NCBI GenBank assembly: GCA_964538485.1
Contig: CAZIHJ010000157.1
Location: forward strand, 1-5,595
Direction: 5' to 3'
Source: JBJXHC01 sp964538485
GTDB taxonomy: Bacteria; Bacteroidota; Ignavibacteria; UBA10030; UBA6906
Length of the DNA: 5,595 bases
Position numbers and translations under genes: made by a program. This document shows, one piece after another, positions 1 through 5,118 of the stretch; positions within the stretch are counted from its first letter, which is position 1, and the number at the start of each line of letters is the position of its first letter. The notes beneath the pieces were generated by a model. It was not told the DNA's origin, did no database searches, and saw only the letters and a program-made list of their open reading frames with translations.

Positions 1-2
1 AA

Positions 3-74
3 GAAAACCACAATCAAGTGGAATGCCGACGCAAAAACGAATTGGATGAGCTAACCAAAGAAGAAACGGATTGA
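3..74 (+). CDS. C-terminal end of an unidentified protein (partial, start lies left of the window)
   Basis: Frame 3 is open from the left edge to a TGA at 72-74. It encodes 23 residues that end in a charged, lysine- and glutamate-rich tail (ELDELTKEETD), which looks like the hydrophilic C-terminus of a real protein. The TGA overlaps an ATG at 74-76 (TGATG), the arrangement of translationally coupled genes, although that ATG may not be the true start of the next gene. The final codons run into the first octamer repeat (68-91). The fragment is too short to assign to a family, and an accidental open frame of this length cannot be excluded. Confidence 0.4.
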   Translation, partial: ENHNQVECRRKNELDELTKEETD

Positions 75-91
75 TGGATTCTTGGATTGAT
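68..91 (+). repeat. Three tandem octamers upstream of the four-helix-bundle gene
   Basis: Three contiguous 8-mers are visible: GGATTGAT (68-75), GGATTCTT (76-83) and GGATTGAT (84-91). The first and third are identical. Related octamers occur downstream of the gene at 482-504 in the same orientation and at 538-561 inverted. The repeat overlaps the end of the upstream frame and the alternative start codons at 71 and 74. Confidence 0.6.
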
Positions 92-145
92 GAGGTAGTG
101 ACAGTGACGGAGCACACACATCGCAAAAACATTAATCGTGCATTC

Positions 146-472
146 ATGAGGCTTGAGGTTTGGCAAAAGGCTATTGAACTCTACAAACTTGTCCACGGAA
201 CGCTTAAGAAAATGCCACTCGAGTTCAAGATTCGCGCTCAGATAGAGAATTCAGCATTATCCATCTCATCGAATATTGCGGAGGGATATGGGAGACGGTC
301 AATAAATGAGTATTTGCAGTTTCTCTACGTCTCGAAGGCATCTGCGGCTGAGACACTTTCCAGAATCGTTGGGCTGAAAGCAACCGAACAGATCTCGAAA
401 GAACAATTCGACCTGCTTGATAGCCTTCATTACGAAGTGGAGAACAAACTACTTGCCTTAATCAAAGCATAG
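146..472 (+). CDS. Four-helix bundle protein, 23S rRNA intervening-sequence (S23/IVP) family
   Basis: This 108-residue protein shows the hallmarks of the family first found in intervening sequences of 23S rRNA genes. The opening is LEVWQKAIELY (residues 3-13), the core is SNIAEGYGR (42-50), and an alanine/serine-rich helix with SKASAAE follows (63-69). Known members fold as four-helix bundles that assemble into pentamers, and the Avd accessory protein of diversity-generating retroelements has the same fold. The molecular role of free-standing copies is unknown; RNA binding is only an inference. The family is usually about 110-125 residues. The ATG at 146 has an A-rich leader and fits the family N-terminus. 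The same frame extends to TTG 71 or ATG 74, but those extra residues are encoded partly by octamer repeats and do not resemble the family. No 23S rRNA sequence surrounds the gene; it is flanked by repeats and convergent with the permease gene. Confidence 0.85.
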   Translation: MRLEVWQKAIELYKLVHGTLKKMPLEFKIRAQIENSALSISSNIAEGYGRRSINEYLQFLYVSKASAAETLSRIVGLKATEQISKEQFDLLDSLHYEVENKLLALIKA

Positions 473-481
473 AAGAGAAAA

Positions 482-504
482 GGAGTGACGGGACTTGGAG
501 TGAC
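482..504 (+). repeat. Paired GGAGTGAC octamers downstream of the four-helix-bundle gene
   Basis: The octamer GGAGTGAC occurs exactly at 482-489 and again at 497-504, separated by GGGACTT. This mirrors the upstream pair GGATTGAT at 68-75 and 84-91, with a 15-base period here and a 16-base period there. The block begins 9 bases after the stop codon of the four-helix-bundle gene, so the two sets bracket the gene. Confidence 0.55.
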
Positions 505-537
505 CGTATCTCCGAAGAAGAAGCCCCATACAGAGTG

Positions 538-561
538 TAGAATCCACCAATCCATAAATCC
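538..561 (-). repeat. Three tandem octamers, inverted relative to 68-91
   Basis: Read on the minus strand, 561 to 538 gives three contiguous octamers: GGATTTAT, GGATTGGT and GGATTCTA. They share the GGATT core with the upstream set at 68-91, which makes an imperfect inverted pair flanking the four-helix-bundle gene. The block lies just past the stop codon of the permease gene (573) and has no hairpin-plus-T-run that would make it an obvious terminator. The rest of the 473-572 gap holds nothing else recognisable. Confidence 0.55.
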
Positions 562-572
562 ATTCACGCGGA

Positions 573-1994
573 CTAACTCTCGCGCCTCATCATCCCCGCA
601 TACACCACAAACGCCACCCCAAACCCTACGAACCACGCGTAGTCATAGAGAAGCCGCAGGTCGTCCACCACCAATCCCACCAGGGCTACGGCGATGCCGG
701 CACTAAGAGCGATGAGTGCCTTGGGATTGAACCCATTGCTGAACTCATATCTCCCACCCCTCACATACAGGTCTTTCACGTCGAGGTGTTGCTTGCGTAC
801 AACGAAGTAGTCGGCAATGAGCACCCCGGCAATCGGCCCGAGGAAACCCGAATACCCGACCAGCCAACCGAAGATATACGTGCCGTAGTCGGAGAGGAGT
901 TTCCACGGCATCATCACGATGCCGAGAACCGCTGTGATCAACCCTCCGGTCTTGAAGCTTATGCGTTTAGGCCAGAGATTGGCGAAATCATTCGCCGGTG
1001 AAACGACATTCGCTGCGATGTTGGTGGTGAGTGTGGCAACGAGAAGCGAAACGAGCGCCAGGATGATAATGATAGGGTTCTCGAATTTCGACAGCAGCAC
1101 AACCGGATCCCAAATTGCTTCACCGAAAATTGCAACAGTCGCAGAAGTGACAGCAACTCCGATGAAAGCAAACAGCGCCATCGTCGGGGGCAGGCCGATT
1201 GCTTGACCGATAATCTGGTCGCGTTGGCTTTTCGCGTAGCGAGTAAAGTCGGGAATATTCAGCGAGAGCGTTGCCCAGAATCCTACCATACCCGTCAGCG
1301 ATGGGACGAACACTCTCCAGAACTCACCCGCTGTTTGAAACTTGCTCGGCTGGTCGAGCATCGGGCCGAAACTGCCGACGGTGAAATATGCCCACGCGAG
1401 CAAGCCCAATCCCATCACAATCAAGAATGGCGCTGCGTATGCTTCCAACCACTTGATAGATTCGGTTCCCTTCACAATGAAATAGACGTTCATTGTCCAG
1501 AATATTAGGAAGCCAACGGCAGGTCCCCATTCGAACAGCGCCCAATCCGGCAACAAGAGAATGATCATGGAATTGAATGCCTGTCCGCCAATCCATGTCT
1601 GGATTCCAAACCAGCCGCATGCAACTACAGCCCGAAGCAGTGCGGGGACATTTGAGCCGATGGTTCCGAATGAGGCCCTCGCCAGCACCGGAAACGGTAT
1701 GCCGTACTTCGTGCCGGCGTGCGCATTCAGAATCATCGGGACCAGGACAATAACGTTGCCGAGCGAAACGGTCAGGAGCGCCTGCCACCAGTTCATTCCC
1801 GCTGCAATCAATCCGCTGGCGAGCATGTACGTGGGAATGCAAACGCTCATTCCGATCCAGAGCGCAGCGATATGATATGTGCCCCAGGTGCGTTGCGAGA
1901 TCCTCGTGGGTGCGAGGTCATCGTTGATGAGTGGACTGTTGCGGATGGATGAAAGATCGGCTTCAACCAGATCGGAATCTGTTGATATGCTCAT
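573..1994 (-). CDS. NCS1-family nucleobase:cation symporter (cytosine/allantoin/hydantoin-type permease)
   Basis: This 473-residue inner-membrane transporter has about 12 hydrophobic segments and a hydrophilic N-terminal tail, normal for NCS1 (Mhp1, PucI, CodB) proteins that import nucleobases, allantoin or hydantoins with Na+ or H+. Family motifs are clear: GTKYGIPFPVLARASFG (94-110), CGWFGIQTWIG (126-136), GFWATLSLNIPDFTRY (238-253) and TTNIAANVVSPAND (323-336). By motif alignment to Mhp1, substrate-site residues appear kept as W128, Q132, W240 and N329, and the second half of the sodium site as A320, T323 and T324. Mhp1 Gln42 seems replaced by Cys52, so the ligand probably differs from hydantoin. 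The start ATG overlaps the P450 stop as ATGA and has an AGAGGA site just upstream, pointing to translational coupling. It is the last gene of the operon. The exact substrate cannot be read from sequence. Confidence 0.93.
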   Translation of the reverse strand: MSISTDSDLVEADLSSIRNSPLINDDLAPTRISQRTWGTYHIAALWIGMSVCIPTYMLASGLIAAGMNWWQALLTVSLGNVIVLVPMILNAHAGTKYGIPFPVLARASFGTIGSNVPALLRAVVACGWFGIQTWIGGQAFNSMIILLLPDWALFEWGPAVGFLIFWTMNVYFIVKGTESIKWLEAYAAPFLIVMGLGLLAWAYFTVGSFGPMLDQPSKFQTAGEFWRVFVPSLTGMVGFWATLSLNIPDFTRYAKSQRDQIIGQAIGLPPTMALFAFIGVAVTSATVAIFGEAIWDPVVLLSKFENPIIIILALVSLLVATLTTNIAANVVSPANDFANLWPKRISFKTGGLITAVLGIVMMPWKLLSDYGTYIFGWLVGYSGFLGPIAGVLIADYFVVRKQHLDVKDLYVRGGRYEFSNGFNPKALIALSAGIAVALVGLVVDDLRLLYDYAWFVGFGVAFVVYAGMMRRES

Positions 1995-3379
1995 GCAATC
2001 CTCTGATGTGGTGAGAAGGAACGATGTTCAGTGGACATGCTTTCGATTGCGTTACGGTGTTGCCGTATACGGACAAACAGCCCATGCTTCGGGCCAAGAG
2101 TAATAAGGGGGTTGGGAATGATTTTCTGGTCCGGTACCAGTTCGAGTGTTACTTGCTGCATGATGGTCGCGAGGAGAAGTGTTGCCTCCATTCTTGCAAA
2201 TCCTTCACCGATACAGGAGCGGGCGCCGCCTCCGAAAGGAATGAACGAGCATGGCGTGATATCCTTCCGGCTTAAGAAACGCTCCGGGAGAAACCGGTCG
2301 GGCTCCGGGAAATATTCCGGGTCCCGATGCACGACATACTGTGGCATCGCGATATTGGCTTGTCCAGGAATACGAACTCCTCCAGGAAGAGTGTCCTCGT
2401 TGAGTGACCGTCTCCCCATAATCCACACAGGTGGGAGGAGTCGCATTGCTTCGTTCATCACAGAGGCAGTGTAGACAAGATGTGGTACATCCCCTGTTTG
2501 GGGAGTGCGACCATCAAGAGTATGACGGAGTTCCTCGCGGAGCTTTGATGCAACATGGGGGTGCTGACCGAGCAGATACACCGCCCAGGTCAACGCGTTC
2601 GATGTCGTCTCATGACCGGCCAGCAGCAGAATCAAGAGTTCATCGCGAATCTGGTTGTCGGGCATTGATGACCCGTCATCGTAGCGGGCCTGGAGCAACA
2701 ACGAGAGAACATCATGCGGCTGGTCTTTTTGTGCACGCCGTGCCGCGATCATCCTGTACAAAATACGATCGAAGCTTCTCGCGGCCTGCCGGTACCTTAC
2801 GGATGTCGGTGTCGGGAAGAATTCAGGCAGGGGGAGGATTGCCTGTTGACGTCTGGTGATGTAGTGCTGCACCGCAACGAGGGAGCGATGCAGTTCATGG
2901 GCGTCTTTATTGAGATCGAGACTGAACAACGACCGGCCGACGATGGCGAGTGTGGTCTGCGACATTTCTGCCGCGATGTCCACCACCGAGCCATCCTCCC
3001 AATTCTTGATGGTTTCCGTTATTGTTTCACTCATGATTGCGCCGTACCCGGCAATGCTGTTCTGATGAAACATCGGCTGCATGATACGCCGTTGCGTGCG
3101 ATGAAAGTCGCCTTCGCTCGCAAGCAAACCCTGACCGAATATCCGTTTGCCGATCAGGATGCCGCCGGTCTTGTGGTAGTTGCGCTGGTTCGTGACAAGC
3201 ACATGCCTGATATCGGAAGGAGAATAGAGGAGGAAAGTTCTTCGTTTCAATGGAAGTTCAACGATATCGCCATACTGCTTGTGCCACTCTTGGAGTGATC
3301 CGAGCACGTTGCCGCGGATGCGCCGCGCGTTCATCAGGAGATCGAGGCGCGAGGGACCAGGCAGCCGGAGGTTACTCAT
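1991..3379 (-). CDS. Cytochrome P450 monooxygenase
   Basis: This soluble-type P450 has about 462 residues, normal for the family. Ordered motifs, numbered from the ATG at 3379, are: proline-rich LPGPSR near the N-terminus (6-11), I-helix oxygen-activation motif AGHETT (254-259), K-helix ExxR (E310, R313), PERF (365-368) and the haem-binding loop FGGGARSCIG, with Cys389 as the predicted axial iron ligand. All catalytic hallmarks are intact, so the enzyme should bind haem and hydroxylate or epoxidise a substrate using an external redox partner; no ferredoxin or reductase gene is in the window. The general look is that of bacterial P450s resembling fatty-acid or terpenoid hydroxylases, but the substrate is not assignable. 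The start at 3379 gives an 8-bp overlap (ATGAGTAA) with the acyltransferase stop. In-frame starts at 3394 and 3427 are possible; none has a strong ribosome site. About 25 residues beyond the usual P450 end carry the permease ribosome site. Confidence 0.95.
   Translation of the reverse strand: MSNLRLPGPSRLDLLMNARRIRGNVLGSLQEWHKQYGDIVELPLKRRTFLLYSPSDIRHVLVTNQRNYHKTGGILIGKRIFGQGLLASEGDFHRTQRRIMQPMFHQNSIAGYGAIMSETITETIKNWEDGSVVDIAAEMSQTTLAIVGRSLFSLDLNKDAHELHRSLVAVQHYITRRQQAILPLPEFFPTPTSVRYRQAARSFDRILYRMIAARRAQKDQPHDVLSLLLQARYDDGSSMPDNQIRDELLILLLAGHETTSNALTWAVYLLGQHPHVASKLREELRHTLDGRTPQTGDVPHLVYTASVMNEAMRLLPPVWIMGRRSLNEDTLPGGVRIPGQANIAMPQYVVHRDPEYFPEPDRFLPERFLSRKDITPCSFIPFGGGARSCIGEGFARMEATLLLATIMQQVTLELVPDQKIIPNPLITLGPKHGLFVRIRQHRNAIESMSTEHRSFSPHQRIA
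1999..2004 (-). promoter_or_regulatory. Ribosome binding site of the NCS1 permease, inside the P450 gene
   Basis: The minus strand reads AGAGGA from 2004 to 1999, four bases before the ATG at 1994. It supports this start and lies within the last codons of the P450 gene, so ribosomes finishing the P450 can reinitiate on the permease. Confidence 0.6.
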
Positions 3380-4364
3380 GGGTGACCGCAGCATGAACGT
3401 TTTCCGAACGGGAGACCCGTACATCACGCTGGAGATTAGTCAGTATTGTCGGTCGGATACGATTGGTGTACCATTGCCACCATTGTTCGGGGTGGTTGCC
3501 GAGATCCCCAAGCAACACGCTGAGGCCGGCTGCAGTGAGTGCGGTTGCGTCGCGCATAGTGTCGCCGGTGAGTTCAATATGAAGCCGCGGATGCACCGTG
3601 ATTCTATGGTGGTTGTCGGGAAGCCGTGAAGTCGTTACGCACAAGACAGGCGTTCGATTCCGCAAAGCGATCAACGCAGGACCGAGATTGGCGTTCAGCT
3701 CTGCATTGCCGAATTGTATCCAGGCGTTGCGCTTGCTCAGGATGGAGAAGTCGATGAACGTGGCAAACACACCGTTGCGGGTAAACACCTCCGCCGCCCG
3801 GTAAGGAAGGTTTGCGCCGATGAGTGCGCGTGCTGCACCGACGCTCGCGTACAATCGTCGGGCCTCGTTCTCGACATACTCGATGGGCATGGCGTTTCCG
3901 GCTATAACAATGTCGTATCCCCTGATGCCAAAACCGCCGGCTACTGTTCCGATACTGCCGAGATGGTTCACGAATAACATTGCACCTTTGCCTTCCCGCA
4001 GAACCCCCTGCAAGTGTTCTTCGCCATCAAGGAGAATGTGACGGTGCATGGTGTCGTTGTCGTATCGCCTGAGAAGGAATGGCTCGATCACGGTGAGGCC
4101 GACGCTTTGCGCATGCGCGTTCCAGAATTGATCGGCATTGGCAGTGATGTTGCCAAACACCAGACCGAAATTCCGGAGAACCCGTTCACGCATCCCCAGC
4201 CGCAAGACCTTGCCGACGAATCCGGCGCATCCGGACACCATCCGCTCCGGCAGAATGCGAATGAATGCATAAAACACCGGCACCACCACGGGCGCAAGTA
4301 GACGCATTAGGCGGATTGTCAGATGTGTACGAAGCGGATATGCGCCGAAAGCCCGCCGGTTCAT
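3372..4364 (-). CDS. LpxL/HtrB-like lysophospholipid or lipid A acyltransferase
   Basis: The protein has 330 residues, close to the roughly 300-residue norm of the LpxL/LpxM acyltransferase family (PF03279), which moves acyl chains from acyl-ACP to lipid acceptors at the inner membrane. The N-terminus has a hydrophobic anchor (RLLAPVVVPVFYAFIRIL, about 21-38). The active-site region reads GAMLFVNHLGSIG, followed by a conserved-looking VFATFIDFS block, a GNAELNANLGPALIALRNRTPV block and the family ending HPEQWWQWYTNR. The histidine of the HX4(D/E) motif is present (His134), but the acidic position is Gly139, so normal catalysis is in doubt. The ATG at 4364 is preceded by AAAGG 11 bases upstream; a GTG at 4376 is an alternative. 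It is the first gene of the operon; its TAA overlaps the P450 ATG. The acceptor could be a lipid or a small amphiphilic product of the operon; the sequence does not decide. Confidence 0.85.
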   Translation of the reverse strand: MNRRAFGAYPLRTHLTIRLMRLLAPVVVPVFYAFIRILPERMVSGCAGFVGKVLRLGMRERVLRNFGLVFGNITANADQFWNAHAQSVGLTVIEPFLLRRYDNDTMHRHILLDGEEHLQGVLREGKGAMLFVNHLGSIGTVAGGFGIRGYDIVIAGNAMPIEYVENEARRLYASVGAARALIGANLPYRAAEVFTRNGVFATFIDFSILSKRNAWIQFGNAELNANLGPALIALRNRTPVLCVTTSRLPDNHHRITVHPRLHIELTGDTMRDATALTAAGLSVLLGDLGNHPEQWWQWYTNRIRPTILTNLQRDVRVSRSENVHAAVTHE

Positions 4365-4424
4365 ACGCTGGTACACCTTTCAGGAGTTGTGGTCAATGCG
4401 GAAGGGTTGTCGGTGAACATATTG

Positions 4425-4445
4425 GTGCTCGCTTCAGTTGAGCAC
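4425..4445. promoter_or_regulatory. Perfect inverted repeat at the predicted transcription start (possible operator)
   Basis: GTGCTC (4425-4430) and GAGCAC (4440-4445) are perfect inverted copies separated by nine bases. The distal arm abuts the -7 element at 4445-4452, so the repeat covers the expected transcription start of the acyltransferase operon. It could be a repressor operator or a 5'-leader hairpin. No T-run follows it on the minus strand, which argues against a terminator. Confidence 0.45.
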
Positions 4446-4474
4446 AAAGATAAAAAAATGGAGAACAACTGCAA
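4445..4474 (-). promoter_or_regulatory. Bacteroidota-type promoter for the acyltransferase-P450-permease operon
   Basis: On the minus strand TTG (4474-4472) is followed after exactly 19 bases by TATCTTTG (4452-4445). This fits the Bacteroidota primary-sigma consensus of TTG near -33 and TAnnTTTG near -7. It lies about 80 bases upstream of the acyltransferase start and includes a run of seven T in the spacer. No comparable promoter was seen ahead of the two overlapping downstream genes. Confidence 0.5.
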
Positions 4475-4480
4475 TGAATT

Positions 4481-4517
4481 GAAGCCTCAGCCGGGCGACA
4501 ACATCCGGTCTAGCTTC
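4481..4517 (-). other. Imperfect hairpin immediately after the small lipoprotein gene
   Basis: GAAGC (4481-4485) pairs with GCTTC (4513-4517), and the nested CCGG (4491-4494) pairs with CCGG (4505-4508). The outer arm abuts the stop codon at 4518-4520. A run of seven T on the minus strand (4458-4452) begins only 22 bases later, so this is not a standard intrinsic terminator. It could weakly attenuate or stabilise the 3' end of the lipoprotein message. Confidence 0.25.
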
Positions 4518-4952
4518 TCACTCTCGCGGCGCTTCTGAAGGGAGCGGCTTCCCTGATTTGAGAATCTTTACTGCCTGAGCGTACCTCCTGTGGAATGTGG
4601 ATTCTGTCAGGCCGGTGGCAATATTGGTTTGCATTTTTCGTTTGGAGACGATGGTGACCTTTACGCTTTTCGCTCCATCCGGTTCTACCCAGACTGCAAT
4701 GGCAGATCCGGCGGAAACAAAGTCGGCCCCGACGGTAGTGACCATATAGTTCTCGTCCTTGTGCTCTTCGATTGTTTCGGCATCTTCCCACCGGAGAACG
4801 GTCTTCGCAATCTTCCAACCGTCGTCGAACCCTACTGCGTAGTTGACGACTGTGCCATCATCCTTTGCCTTGATCGCGTCAGCAATGGACGCGCATTGAA
4901 TATTGACGAATATGACTGCAGCGAGAAGCAGAGCAGTAAACAAGCGGTTCAT
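4518..4952 (-). CDS. Small secreted protein, probable lipoprotein, function unknown
   Basis: I do not recognise a characterised family. The 144-residue protein begins with a short basic end and a hydrophobic core (MNRLFTALLLAAVIFVN), then IQC-A with its only cysteine at position 20. This is a plausible lipoprotein signal, although the NIQC box is not canonical ([LVI][ASTVI][GAS]C), so ordinary signal peptidase cleavage is possible. The mature part alternates short polar and beta-prone stretches (YMVTTVGADFVSAGSAIAVWVEP, SVKVTIVSKRK), followed by a helix-like end (STFHRRYAQAVKILKSG). It vaguely recalls small periplasmic lipoproteins of the DUF3568 type, a weak impression. The start is fixed by TAGGAG seven bases before ATG 4952. 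The longer open frame to 5171 is rejected because its upstream part is a palindromic repeat. It probably forms its own transcription unit, between the operon promoter and the YdeI-like gene. Confidence 0.75.
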   Translation of the reverse strand: MNRLFTALLLAAVIFVNIQCASIADAIKAKDDGTVVNYAVGFDDGWKIAKTVLRWEDAETIEEHKDENYMVTTVGADFVSAGSAIAVWVEPDGAKSVKVTIVSKRKMQTNIATGLTESTFHRRYAQAVKILKSGKPLPSEAPRE

Positions 4953-4959
4953 TTTTGTA

Positions 4960-4965
4960 CTCCTA
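4960..4965 (-). promoter_or_regulatory. Ribosome binding site fixing the start of the small lipoprotein
   Basis: The minus strand reads TAGGAG (4965-4960), seven bases before the ATG at 4952. It selects this start, directly in front of the signal peptide, over the ATG far upstream at 5171. Confidence 0.75.
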
Positions 4966-5006
4966 CGGGTGTAGTTGTTGGGATTGCTTAATTGGTTGTT
5001 GTCGCA

Positions 5007-5075
5007 GACCCGCTCGACAGAGTTCGCTCGCCTCGCTCCCCGTCTCGCCGAGGCGGACGCTCGTCGGAGCGGGTC
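5007..5075. repeat. GC-rich nested palindromic element, probable dispersed intergenic repeat
   Basis: Outer arms GACCCGCTC (5007-5015) and GAGCGGGTC (5067-5075) are perfect inverted copies, extended by GAC (5016-5018) with GTC (5063-5065) after a one-base bulge. Inside lies a second 7-bp stem, CGCCTCG (5029-5035) with CGAGGCG (5049-5055). The motif CGCTC recurs at 5011, 5025, 5034 and 5058. Its strong GC bias contrasts with the AT-rich bases on both sides. It fills much of the 166-bp gap between the lipoprotein and YdeI-like genes; no T-run follows on either strand, so it is not an obvious terminator. Confidence 0.6.
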
Positions 5076-5118
5076 GAAGTCTGAAGACCGTGATTTGTCT
5101 TTTGGCGGGCTCAATTGC

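Noticed and set aside
71..472. Avd-like component of a diversity-generating retroelement
   Set aside because: The four-helix-bundle fold is shared with Avd, but the window has no reverse transcriptase and I saw no template/variable repeat pair; the S23/IVP assignment is simpler.
482..561. CRISPR-like array from the short repeats
   Set aside because: Units are only 8 bases, degenerate and largely contiguous, without uniform spacers or cas genes.
473..572. Bidirectional terminator between the convergent four-helix-bundle and permease genes
   Set aside because: No strong stem followed by a T-run is visible on either strand; the gap is explained by octamer repeats.
1324..1842. 172-residue minus-strand frame inside the permease gene
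   Set aside because: It is an out-of-frame shadow of the NCS1 gene, rich in Arg, Cys and His with no membrane segments or motifs.
2714..3298. 194-residue open frame on the plus strand
   Set aside because: It lies antisense to the P450, whose motifs are unambiguous, and its translation shows no recognisable domain.
4425..4458. Intrinsic terminator formed by GTGCTC/GAGCAC and the neighbouring T-run
   Set aside because: On the minus strand the seven-T run comes before the stem, not after it, and the region fits a promoter better.
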